A stretch of DNA of 9,429 nt from NCBI GenBank assembly GCA_023819545.1, contig JAMWCA010000045.1:1-9429 (forward strand). Direction: 5' to 3'. Under the pieces are notes generated by a model, which was not told where the DNA came from, made no database searches, and was given only the letters and a program-made list of their open reading frames with translations. Below are positions 1-6,789 of the stretch, in pieces (positions within the stretch are counted from its first letter, which is position 1; every line of letters begins with the position of its first letter). This stretch comes from Candidatus Omnitrophota bacterium. GTDB taxonomy: Bacteria; Ratteibacteria; UBA8468; B48-G9; JAFGKM01. Made by a program: the position numbers and the translations under genes.

Positions 1-2
1 AT

Positions 3-866
3 GAAAATAGAGCAAAGGCAGCAAGTGAAAAGTTTGGTGGTAAATTTTATACTGACTATAAAAAAATGCTTCAAGAATTAGAATTGGATGCATGTTTTAT
101 ATGCTTACCTCCATTTGCTCATCAAGGACAAGAAGAATTATGTATAGAAAAAGGCATACCATTTTTAGTAGAAAAGCCAATCCATTTAAATAAAAATAAA
201 GCAAAAAAAATAGTTGAAAAAATAAAAGAAAAAGAATTAATAACTGCAGTTGGATATCAAGATAGATATCAAGACATAATTTCTTTAATTAAACCATTTT
301 TTTCAGAAAAAAATTTAGGATTTTTAGCCGGTTGGTGGGTTGGAGGAATGCCAGGTGTTTACTGGTGGAGAAGAAAGGAGTTATCTGGAGGTCAAGCAGT
401 AGAACAAACAACACATATTTTTGATATGACAAGATATCTTGTAGGAGAACCAGTTGAAGTTTTTGCAGTTAAGAAAATAGGGTTGATGAAAGATGTTGAA
501 AATTATAATGTTGAAGATGCTTCTGCTGCTTGTGTTTATTATGAAGATGGAACTTTTGGAATTATTTTCTCTGGATGTTTTTTAAAAGTTCCTGGAAAGT
601 GTGGAATTGATTTTTATTTTAAAGATAAAGTTGTTGAATATACAGAAAGACAAAAAGTCAAGATAAATTATGGAAATAAAATTGAAGAAATTTATGAAAA
701 AGGGGATCTCCTTTTCAAAGAAGATAGTGCTTTTATTGAGGCAGTAAGGACAAAAAACCAATCTTTAATAAAATCCTCATATGAAGATGGTTATAAATCT
801 CTTGTTTTCACATTAGCAGCAAATGAAGCAATGGAAAAAAATAAAGTTATAAAAATTAAATTTTGA
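3..866 (+). CDS. Gfo/Idh/MocA-family NAD(P)-dependent oxidoreductase, 5'-truncated by window edge
   Basis: This is probably an NAD(P)-dependent sugar or polyol dehydrogenase, or a related enzyme acting on a glycoside; the substrate is unknown. The frame is open from base 3, and the residues before the first in-frame ATG (66) read NRAKAASEKFGG...YTDYKKML, which is the end of a typical N-terminal Rossmann domain. ATG 66 is therefore internal, and the true start with the dinucleotide-binding Gly motif lies outside the window, an estimated 35-40 residues missing. Counting from ATG 66, the family signature VEKP is at residues 35-38, and the C-terminal-domain motif EQTTHIFD at 113-120 holds the conserved His117. 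The position that is Asp in many members is Gln114 here, a variant I recall from a subgroup of the family. 287 codons are visible before TGA. The next gene follows after 15 nt, which implies an operon. Family assignment is firm; specificity is not known. Confidence 0.9.
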   Translation, partial: ENRAKAASEKFGGKFYTDYKKMLQELELDACFICLPPFAHQGQEELCIEKGIPFLVEKPIHLNKNKAKKIVEKIKEKELITAVGYQDRYQDIISLIKPFFSEKNLGFLAGWWVGGMPGVYWWRRKELSGGQAVEQTTHIFDMTRYLVGEPVEVFAVKKIGLMKDVENYNVEDASAACVYYEDGTFGIIFSGCFLKVPGKCGIDFYFKDKVVEYTERQKVKINYGNKIEEIYEKGDLLFKEDSAFIEAVRTKNQSLIKSSYEDGYKSLVFTLAANEAMEKNKVIKIKF

Positions 867-867
867 G

Positions 868-874
868 AAGGAGG
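868..874 (+). promoter_or_regulatory. Shine-Dalgarno that selects the start of the second oxidoreductase
   Basis: A full AAGGAGG lies here. It leaves one base before the ATG at 876 but seven bases before the in-frame ATG at 882. The second spacing is normal, so translation most likely starts at 882 (MIKVGIIGAGG...), the usual N-terminus for this family. Confidence 0.8.
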
Positions 875-881
875 AATGAAA

Positions 882-1946
882 ATGATAAAAGTTGGAATTA
901 TTGGTGCTGGCGGTATTTCACAGGTTGCTCATATACCGAATTTACAAAAGATAGAAGATGTAAAAGTAGAAGCAATATGTGATATAAATCAAGAGAAATT
1001 GAACTTTGTTGCAGACAAGTTTAATATACCCAAGAAATTTATAGATTGGGAGAAAATGGTTGAAGAAAATTTAGATGCAGTCGTTATTTGTTCTCCAAAT
1101 TCTTATCATGCAATACAGTCAATAAAAGCAATGGAAAGTGGAAAACATGTTTTATGCGAAAAACCAATTTGTTTAACAGTTGAGGAAGCAGAAGAAATTT
1201 TTAAGACAGTAGAAAAAACGAAAAGAGTTTTTATGGGAGCTTTTCCAAGGAGATTCCTTGGAGAAACAATTGTTTTAAAAAAACTTGTTAATGATGGTTT
1301 CTTTGGAGAAGTTTATTATTTAAAAGCAAGTTATTTAAGAAGAAGAGGGATTCCTGGACTTGGAACATGGTTTACAAGTAAAAAACTTGCAGGTGGTGGT
1401 CCGATGATAGATGTTGGAGTTCATATGATAGATATGGTCTTATATATTGCTAATTTAACGGAACCAAAAATCGTTTTTGGAGCAACTTTTGAAAAATTTA
1501 AAGATAAAGCAATTGATGGTGGATGGCCTCCAATTGATACAAGACAAGGGGATAAACCAACTGGAAAAATGGAAGTTGAGGATTTAGCAACAGGTTTTGT
1601 TAAATTTTCAAATGGAGCAGTTTTATTTGTTGAAGCAAGTTGGGCTGGAAATTCTGAAGTAGGACTTAAAAGTAGTTTATTTGGAACAAAGGCAGGTGCT
1701 CAATTACCAGATCCAGTTGATTCAAAAAATCCTATAAGAATATATACTGAAACAAATGGAGTGATAAGTGATATTATTCCTGAAATTCCAAAAGTAGATG
1801 CTTATTTTGATGAAGTTAAACATTTTATTGAATGTATAAAAGGGGAAAAAGAACCAATTACAAAAAAACAAGAAATAATAAGTGTGGTAAAAATCATAGA
1901 AGGAATATATAAATCTGCTGAGACAAATAGTCCTGTAATATATTAA
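882..1946 (+). CDS. Gfo/Idh/MocA-family NAD(P)-dependent oxidoreductase (complete)
   Basis: A complete cytoplasmic dehydrogenase of 354 residues, a normal length for the family. Residues 5-13 (GIIGAGGIS) form the Rossmann dinucleotide-binding loop after the first beta strand. The signature LCEKP is at 91-95. In the C-terminal alpha/beta domain, GGGPMIDVGVHMID (171-184) carries the conserved Asp177 and His181 of the usual D-x3-H-x2-D active-site motif. A Gly/Pro-rich loop (GGWPPIDTRQGDKP, 213-226) precedes the last strands and resembles inositol or scyllo-inositol-type dehydrogenase relatives. The start at 882 is preferred to 876 because of Shine-Dalgarno spacing. It lies 15 nt after the first oxidoreductase (16 nt from stop codon to start counted inclusively) and 9 nt before the glycohydrolase-family gene. 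It may oxidise or reduce a sugar, cyclitol or glycoside carbon; the substrate is unassigned. Confidence 0.92.
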   Translation: MIKVGIIGAGGISQVAHIPNLQKIEDVKVEAICDINQEKLNFVADKFNIPKKFIDWEKMVEENLDAVVICSPNSYHAIQSIKAMESGKHVLCEKPICLTVEEAEEIFKTVEKTKRVFMGAFPRRFLGETIVLKKLVNDGFFGEVYYLKASYLRRRGIPGLGTWFTSKKLAGGGPMIDVGVHMIDMVLYIANLTEPKIVFGATFEKFKDKAIDGGWPPIDTRQGDKPTGKMEVEDLATGFVKFSNGAVLFVEASWAGNSEVGLKSSLFGTKAGAQLPDPVDSKNPIRIYTETNGVISDIIPEIPKVDAYFDEVKHFIECIKGEKEPITKKQEIISVVKIIEGIYKSAETNSPVIY

Positions 1947-1955
1947 ATTAAAGAA

Positions 1956-3317
1956 ATGGTTTTTAAGATAGATTGGTTATATTTTACAGAAAAAGATATA
2001 GAAATTGAAAAGCAACAACTTATTGATGAGGGAAAGGATATAAATGAAGTTGAGCAAGAGTTTGAAATATTAAAAAAAATTATTAAAAATAAAGAGCCGA
2101 TTAAATTCCAGGATAAAATTTCTTCATTATTTAAAAAAGTACAGAATTTACCTTTAAGAAAAGATTATAATTATTCTGAACCAGTTCATTTAGATGAGAT
2201 TAGAAAAGAATGGGGGGATAAATTTTATAAACCAAGGATAAAACTTTCAGGAAAAGATATTATAGAAAAAATTTATGGAGGATGGTTTGGGAGATGTGCG
2301 GGATGTTTATTGGGGAAAATATTTGAAGGATTAAGTAGAGAAAAAATAAGAAGTTTTTTAAAAGAAGTAGGTCAGTTTCCTTTAAAATATTATGTAAGTA
2401 GTAATAATCGTGATTTAAAAATTTTTGAAAATTATAATGTGAGACAAGATTTATGTATAAATAGAATTAATAATATGGTTGAAGATGATGATTTAAATTA
2501 TACAGTTCTTGCTTTGACTCTCTTGGAAAAATATGGATATAACTTTACTCAATTTGATTTTGCTAAAAATTTTCTTGAAAAACTACCTATTTTAAAAGCA
2601 TTTACAGCAGAAAGAGTAGTTTATAGAAATTTGGTAAACCTTATAAATCCTGAAAAGGCCGCTTTCTATTTAAATCCTTATAGAGAATGGATTGGTGCGC
2701 AGATAAGAACTGATTTTTATGGGTATATAACACCTGGAAATGTAGAAAAAGGAATTGAACTTGCTTATAAGGATGATTCAGTTACTCATATTAAAAATGG
2801 TGTCTATGGAGCAATTTTTATAACAAGCATGATTTCTATTGCTTTTTTTGAAACAGATGTTTTGAAAATTTTTGAATATGGACTTAATTATATACCACAG
2901 AGGTCAAGGTTAGCACAGGAAGTAAAAGAAATTATTGAATATAGAAAAAAGGGCCTTTCTTACGAAAAGGTCTTAGAAATAATTCATCAAAAATGGGACG
3001 AAAAAAATCCACATCATTGGTGTCATGCAATAAGTAATACTCAAATAGTTTCAATAGGTCTTTTATGGGGAAATGGTGATTTTGGAGAGTCAATTTGTAA
3101 AGCAGTTGAGATTGGATTTGATACAGATTGTAATGGTGCAACAGTTGGTTCAATTATGGGTGTAATTTTAGGTAGAAAAAATATACCTGATAGATGGATA
3201 GAACCATTAAATGATACTTTAGAAACTGGAGTTTCGGGCTACAGTAAAGTAAAAATATCTGAACTTGCAGAAAGAACTTATAATATTTTTAAAAAGGAAA
3301 GGAGAACAAATGGATAA
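1956..3317 (+). CDS. ADP-ribosylglycohydrolase-family protein with N-terminal extension
   Basis: 453 residues. The ADP-ribosylglycohydrolase (DraG/ARH) fold, an all-helical metal-dependent N- or O-glycosidase, begins near residue 100. The Gly-rich first helix reads GGWFGRCAGCLLGKIFEG (108-125). An acidic cluster EDDDLNYT (176-183) stands where DraG-type enzymes have metal-binding DD-T. The C-terminal FDTDCNGATVGSIMG (388-402) supplies Asp389 and Asp391, matching the D-x-D metal motif. NPHHWCHAISN (351-361) and REWIGAQIR (243-251) look typical of a distinct bacterial subfamily rather than true ADP-ribosyl-protein hydrolases. The first ~100 residues are charged and helical, with no recognised domain, and no signal peptide is seen. 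It starts 9 nt after the second oxidoreductase with only a weak Shine-Dalgarno, and its stop overlaps the next gene by 8 nt. No ADP-ribosyltransferase partner is present, so I infer a catabolic glycosidase role rather than reversal of ADP-ribosylation. Confidence 0.88.
   Translation: MVFKIDWLYFTEKDIEIEKQQLIDEGKDINEVEQEFEILKKIIKNKEPIKFQDKISSLFKKVQNLPLRKDYNYSEPVHLDEIRKEWGDKFYKPRIKLSGKDIIEKIYGGWFGRCAGCLLGKIFEGLSREKIRSFLKEVGQFPLKYYVSSNNRDLKIFENYNVRQDLCINRINNMVEDDDLNYTVLALTLLEKYGYNFTQFDFAKNFLEKLPILKAFTAERVVYRNLVNLINPEKAAFYLNPYREWIGAQIRTDFYGYITPGNVEKGIELAYKDDSVTHIKNGVYGAIFITSMISIAFFETDVLKIFEYGLNYIPQRSRLAQEVKEIIEYRKKGLSYEKVLEIIHQKWDEKNPHHWCHAISNTQIVSIGLLWGNGDFGESICKAVEIGFDTDCNGATVGSIMGVILGRKNIPDRWIEPLNDTLETGVSGYSKVKISELAERTYNIFKKERRTNG
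3298..3304 (+). promoter_or_regulatory. Shine-Dalgarno inside the end of the glycohydrolase-family gene
   Basis: AAAGGAG lies 5 nt before the ATG at 3310. This marks 3310, not the earlier in-frame ATG at 3265, as the start of the third oxidoreductase. The residues encoded between 3265 and 3309 do not fit the family N-terminus. Confidence 0.8.
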
Positions 3318-4506
3318 AGTTAGAATAGGAATAATTAGATGTGGTGGTATAAGTAGCAATCACATATATGGAGTTAAAAAACTTGTTGAAAATGGATGTA
3401 AAGAAATAGAAATAACTGCCTTGTGTGATCAAAATAAAGAAAATGCAGAGGATAAGAAAAATTTAATTAAGCAATTTCAGAAAAATCAACCAATAATTTT
3501 TACTGAATATGAAAAGGTTATTTCAAAAAAGATCTGTGATGGATTTGTTTTATGCCTTCCTCATTTTCTTCATCATACAATTGGAATTGAATTACTTAAA
3601 AACAATTATCATATTATGATAGAAAAGCCACTTGCATTAACTTTAAAAATTGGAAAAAAACTTGTTAAAGAAGCAAAGAAACGGAATTTGGTTTTGTCAA
3701 TTGCAGAAAATGTTAGAAGATATTTAGGACCAAGAGCGATAAAATGGGCAATTGAAAATAGAAGATATGTTGGAGTTATAAGATTTGCCCATGTAAATTT
3801 AGTTATTGATTCTCCTTTTGATTATACTCAATATACTATGAAATGGAGAGGGGTTAAATTATTAAGTGGTGGAGGAATGATTATGGATAGTGGACATCAT
3901 TTTTCTGATATGCTTTTATATCTTTTTGGAGATGTTGAAGATGTATTCTGTGAAATAAGGAAATATGATGAAAGAATAATTGAGGAAGTTCCGATTTTAA
4001 AAAAAGCAAAGGCAGATGTTGAAGATACATGGGTTTCATTAATAAAATTCAAAAATGGTATTTTTGTTAATTGGGTTTATTCAAGGTCTGCTCCTGGTTT
4101 TAACCTAAATTTTGGATTATATTCTGGACAATTTGGTGCTATAAAAGATAAAGGATTTGTCTTTCATCCTTTTCAGAATGGGGGAGATATAATCTTAAAA
4201 GACGGGAAAATAATAAAAAGTGAGGAAATAGAAAAAGAGTTTTTAAATAGTTTATCAAAAGAAGAAAAAGAAAAATTATTTCCTTACAATTGTTATGATG
4301 GTTTTGGACTTGAATGGATAGAATTTGCAAGATGTATAAAAAATGGTTTAAAGCCAGAAATTGATGGAGAGGGAGGTTTAAAAATCATGGCTCTTTGTGA
4401 AAGTTGTTATGAATCAGATTGTATAAAACTACCAGTAAAGTTTAAAGATGTATATTCTGGGAAAATAGAAAACTATCAGAAAGAAATTAATAACTTTTGG
4501 AAATAA
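3310..4506 (+). CDS. Gfo/Idh/MocA-family oxidoreductase with altered Rossmann Gly motif
   Basis: 398 residues from ATG 3310, which overlaps the upstream stop codon (shared ATGGATAA, 8-nt overlap, translational coupling). The N-terminus MDKVRIGIIRCGGISSNH matches the family dinucleotide loop, except that Arg10 replaces the first Gly of the usual G-x-G. The signature IEKP is at 104-107. The C-terminal-domain motif GGGMIMDSGHHFSD (187-200) keeps Asp193, His196, His197 and Asp200. A long insertion at about 265-330 contains Lys/Glu-rich residues and a NCYDGFGLEWIEF segment at 327-339. It is longer than the 354-residue neighbour and clearly divergent from it, so it is not a recent tandem copy. It probably acts on the same compound, at a different carbon or in the opposite direction. 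Cofactor preference and full activity are uncertain because of the Arg10 change. Confidence 0.88.
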   Translation: MDKVRIGIIRCGGISSNHIYGVKKLVENGCKEIEITALCDQNKENAEDKKNLIKQFQKNQPIIFTEYEKVISKKICDGFVLCLPHFLHHTIGIELLKNNYHIMIEKPLALTLKIGKKLVKEAKKRNLVLSIAENVRRYLGPRAIKWAIENRRYVGVIRFAHVNLVIDSPFDYTQYTMKWRGVKLLSGGGMIMDSGHHFSDMLLYLFGDVEDVFCEIRKYDERIIEEVPILKKAKADVEDTWVSLIKFKNGIFVNWVYSRSAPGFNLNFGLYSGQFGAIKDKGFVFHPFQNGGDIILKDGKIIKSEEIEKEFLNSLSKEEKEKLFPYNCYDGFGLEWIEFARCIKNGLKPEIDGEGGLKIMALCESCYESDCIKLPVKFKDVYSGKIENYQKEINNFWK

Positions 4507-4527
4507 GATGAGGAATATAAACAACAG

Positions 4528-4539
4528 ACAAAATTTTGT
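4528..4539. repeat. Perfect 12-bp palindrome in the intergenic gap
   Basis: ACAAAATTTTGT is its own reverse complement. It lies in the 62-nt gap between the third oxidoreductase and the nitroreductase gene, about 30 nt before the nitroreductase start. It could be a dimeric repressor operator or a chance palindrome in AT-rich DNA. It has no G+C stem, loop or U-tract, so it is a poor terminator candidate. The rest of the gap contains no convincing promoter. Confidence 0.35.
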
Positions 4540-4557
4540 TAACTTAATTTATAAAAG

Positions 4558-4563
4558 AGGAGG
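4558..4563 (+). promoter_or_regulatory. Strong Shine-Dalgarno for the nitroreductase gene
   Basis: AGGAGG within a GAGGAGGGG stretch ends 5 nt before the ATG at 4569. It supports that start and suggests good independent translation of this gene. Confidence 0.75.
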
Positions 4564-4568
4564 GGAAT

Positions 4569-5060
4569 ATGGAGTTTTTAAAAATATTGAAAGAAAGAAG
4601 AAGTATAAGGAAATATCAAGAAAAAGAAGTTCCAAAAGATATTATTGAAGAGATTATTAATTGTGCAAGATTTGCACCAACTGCTATAAATATCCAACCA
4701 TGGGAGTTTATTGTAATTACAGATAAAAAGATGAAAGAAAAAATCGCTGATATAACTGACTATGGAAAATTTATAAAGGAAGCGTCTATTTGTGTAGCAG
4801 TTTTTTGTAAAGATACAAAGTATTATCTTGAGGATGGTTCAGCTGCTACAACATATATTTTATTAGCAGCAAAAGCATTTGGGTTAGGAAGTTGTTGGGT
4901 TGCAGGTGATAAAAAGATATATGCAGAAAAGGTTAGAGAAATTTTAGATGTTCCAGTTGGGTATAAGTTAATAAGTTTAATCTCAATTGGTTATCCTGAT
5001 GAAGAACCAAAACCCAAAAAAAGAGAATTAAAAGAAGTTTTACATTGGGAAAAGTGGTAA
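4569..5060 (+). CDS. Nitroreductase-family FMN-dependent oxidoreductase
   Basis: 163 residues, at the short end for the nitroreductase superfamily (often 170-220). These are dimeric FMN proteins that use NAD(P)H to reduce nitro, quinone, flavin or other acceptors. The N-terminal ERRSIRKY (9-16) supplies the Arg/Ser FMN-phosphate contacts. APTAINIQPWEF (36-47) corresponds to the family APS-x-x-N-x-QPW motif. DGSAATTYILLAAKAFGLGS (89-108) is the core helix, and it is followed by Cys109-Trp110. ISIGYPDEEPKP (139-150) is the usual C-terminal strand and turn. The compact form resembles the small enzymes common in anaerobes and archaea rather than NfsA/NfsB. It starts after a strong ribosome-binding site and is followed after 14 nt by the permease gene, so the two are likely co-transcribed. 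The physiological acceptor cannot be inferred. Confidence 0.92.
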   Translation: MEFLKILKERRSIRKYQEKEVPKDIIEEIINCARFAPTAINIQPWEFIVITDKKMKEKIADITDYGKFIKEASICVAVFCKDTKYYLEDGSAATTYILLAAKAFGLGSCWVAGDKKIYAEKVREILDVPVGYKLISLISIGYPDEEPKPKKRELKEVLHWEKW

Positions 5061-5074
5061 TTTAAAATTAAAAA

Positions 5075-6397
5075 ATGTTATCAAAATACTTTAAATTTAA
5101 GGAAAAAGGAACAGATATAAAAACAGAAATAATAGCAGGAATTACAACATTTATTACTATGGCTTATATAATTTTTGTTCAGCCTGCAATTTTATCACAA
5201 GGAGGTATGGATTTTGGCGCAGTTATGGTAGCAACTTGTCTCTCTTCAGCGATAGCAACTTTAATTATGGGTCTTTATGCTAATTATCCAATTGCTCTTG
5301 CTCCTGGAATGGGTGAAAATTTTTATTTTGTTTTTACTGTTATACTTGGTATGGGAATTGCTTGGCAAAATGTTCTTGGAGCAGTTTTTATTTCAGGAAT
5401 TTTATTTATAATCCTTTCAATTTGGAGAGTAAGAGAAAAACTTGTAGAAAGTGTCCCTTCATCTTTACAAGCAGGGATAGCAGGGGGCATTGGTCTTTTT
5501 ATTACATTTATAGGGATGATTCAAAGTGGTATCGTTCAGAAAGGTGGAGCGATTTTAACAATCGGAAATTTATTCCAGAAAGAAGTAATTTTATCAATAA
5601 TTGGTTTAATTATAATTACAACTTTAATGGGATGGCGTATTAAAGGGAATATTCTTATAGGTATGATAATAACAGCAATAATAGGGATATTTATGGGAAT
5701 TATTAAATATGAAGGAATTATAGGAAAAGTTCCGTCAATTTCTCCTACATTTTTGAAACTTGATGTAGTAGGTGCTGTAAAAAGTGGAATATTTACAGTT
5801 ATTTTTGTATTCCTTTTTATGGATTTATTTGATACAGTCGGAACAGCAATAGGAGTAGGAGAAGCAGGAGGATTTATAAAAAATGGTAAGTTTCCAAAAG
5901 TAGAAAGGGTTTTACTTTCAGATGCAATAGGAACATTAGTAGGCGCAATTCTTGGAACAAGCACGGTTACCAGTTATATTGAAAGTGCATCTGGAATATC
6001 TGTTGGAGGTAGAACTGGCTTTACTTCTGTTATAACAGCAATTTTATTTTTACTTTCAATTTTTTTCTATCCTTTTGTAAAAATGATTGGAACAGGAATT
6101 CAGAATGTTTCTGGAATAACACTTTATCCAGTTACAGCACCTGCTTTAATAATTGTTGGTAGTTTAATCATTCCAACAATAAAAAAAATAAAATGGGATG
6201 ACCCAACAGAATCAATACCTTCATTTTTATCATTTGTTGGCATTCCATTTACATATAATATAGGCGAAGGAATTGCTTTTGGATTTGTTTCATATTTCTT
6301 TTTAAAACTTTTTACTGGAAGATATAAAGAATTAAATCCAGTGGTTATAATTGTTGCTCTTGCTTTTATTTTAAGATTTATATTTTTGAAGATTTGA
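5075..6397 (+). CDS. NCS2-family (AzgA/PbuG-type) purine nucleobase permease
   Basis: 440 residues, typical of the AzgA-like branch of NCS2, proton-coupled inner-membrane importers of adenine, guanine or hypoxanthine. The start MLSKYFKFKEKGTDIKTEII matches the family N-terminus. The protein has many hydrophobic segments, consistent with the 14-helix fold. YPIALAPGMGENFYF (71-85) is the TM3 signature, MDLFDTVGTAIGVGEAGG (249-266) the TM8 signature, and GTSTVTSYIESASG (294-307) the TM10 signature. Asn82, Asp250/Asp253 and Glu303 are candidate substrate-site polar residues. The TM3 motif reads GENFYF where the family consensus I recall is GLNAFF or GLNAYF. No Shine-Dalgarno is visible in the 14-nt spacer after the nitroreductase gene, so translation is probably coupled. 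No purine riboswitch can fit in that spacer. Substrate choice within purines is not determined. Confidence 0.93.
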   Translation: MLSKYFKFKEKGTDIKTEIIAGITTFITMAYIIFVQPAILSQGGMDFGAVMVATCLSSAIATLIMGLYANYPIALAPGMGENFYFVFTVILGMGIAWQNVLGAVFISGILFIILSIWRVREKLVESVPSSLQAGIAGGIGLFITFIGMIQSGIVQKGGAILTIGNLFQKEVILSIIGLIIITTLMGWRIKGNILIGMIITAIIGIFMGIIKYEGIIGKVPSISPTFLKLDVVGAVKSGIFTVIFVFLFMDLFDTVGTAIGVGEAGGFIKNGKFPKVERVLLSDAIGTLVGAILGTSTVTSYIESASGISVGGRTGFTSVITAILFLLSIFFYPFVKMIGTGIQNVSGITLYPVTAPALIIVGSLIIPTIKKIKWDDPTESIPSFLSFVGIPFTYNIGEGIAFGFVSYFFLKLFTGRYKELNPVVIIVALAFILRFIFLKI

Positions 6398-6476
6398 CAT
6401 TGATATCAAGAAAAGTTTGTTTTAATTAAAGTTTTGTCAGAGTTAATAGAATTATTGAAGTTTATCGGGAGGTAAA
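6398..6476 (+). promoter_or_regulatory. 79-nt gap before the GH38 gene, with small AT palindromes
   Basis: The gap contains TTGATATCAA (6400-6409), directly after the permease stop, and TTTAATTAAA (6421-6430). Both are perfect 10-bp palindromes, but such sequences are frequent in AT-rich DNA. A TTGTCA at 6434-6439 resembles a -35 box, but no good -10 lies 16-18 nt downstream. No G+C-rich hairpin with a T-tract is present, so no terminator can be called. The gap may hold the GH38 promoter, which I cannot place. Confidence 0.25.
6467..6472 (+). promoter_or_regulatory. Shine-Dalgarno supporting a TTG start for the GH38 gene
   Basis: GGGAGG, part of GGGAGGT, ends 4 nt before TTG at 6477. No ATG lies at a comparable distance, and the protein beginning at this TTG has the expected N-terminus of a GH38 enzyme. 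Confidence 0.7.
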
Positions 6477-6784
6477 TTGGAAAAAATCAAGATATTTTTA
6501 ATTCCACATTTTCATTATGACATAATATATCAAGATACATATGAGAACTATCTTGAAAGGTCTTTTAATATTATCAAAAAAGCAATTGCAATCATGAAAA
6601 TTGAAAAAAAATATAAATTTCTCATAGAACAGACAATTTTACTTGAAGAATTTTGGAAAAGAGAGCCTCAGTATAGAAAAGAAATTTTTGATTTAATAAA
6701 ACAAAATAGAATTGAAGTTGCTCCAGGTTTTTTTGTTATGCCAGATATGAATTTAATTTCGGGAGAATCATTAATTAGACAAAT

Positions 6785-6789
6785 AAAAA
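6785..6789 (+). other. Frameshift site 1 in the GH38 gene (A5 run)
   Basis: The first frame ends at TAA shortly after ...GESLIRQIK. The expected continuation KKRKEILKKFNIQPKVAW is read in the frame one base earlier. Adding one A to this A5 run joins the two perfectly. The sequence is not a canonical -1 slippery heptamer. Confidence 0.8.

Noticed and set aside
66..68. ATG at 66 as the true start of the first oxidoreductase
   Set aside because: The frame is open to the window edge, and the preceding residues are recognisable Rossmann-domain sequence; no Shine-Dalgarno precedes 66.
3265..3309. Earlier ATG start for the third oxidoreductase
   Set aside because: The 15 extra residues do not match the family N-terminus, whereas ATG 3310 has a well-spaced AAAGGAG and begins directly before the Rossmann strand.
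4507..4568. Sigma-70 promoter using TATAAA at 4516 or 4550
   Set aside because: Neither -10-like box has an acceptable -35 at 16-18 nt, and TATAAA is common in DNA this AT-rich.
4507..5074. Purine riboswitch controlling the permease
   Set aside because: Only 14 nt separate the permease from the preceding gene, and the 62-nt gap further upstream lacks the three-way-junction conserved loops.
5536..5964. Minus-strand open frame inside the permease gene
   Set aside because: It lies opposite a well-conserved membrane protein, has low-complexity Ile/Pro-rich translation, and shows no family features; it is a shadow frame. The same applies to the minus-strand frames at 2932-3153, 4139-4330 and 7115-7348 and the plus frame at 5362-5643.
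6434..6462. Promoter with TTGTCA as -35 before GH38
   Set aside because: No -10-like hexamer occurs at the right distance; the best A/T box (TAGAAT) is far too close.
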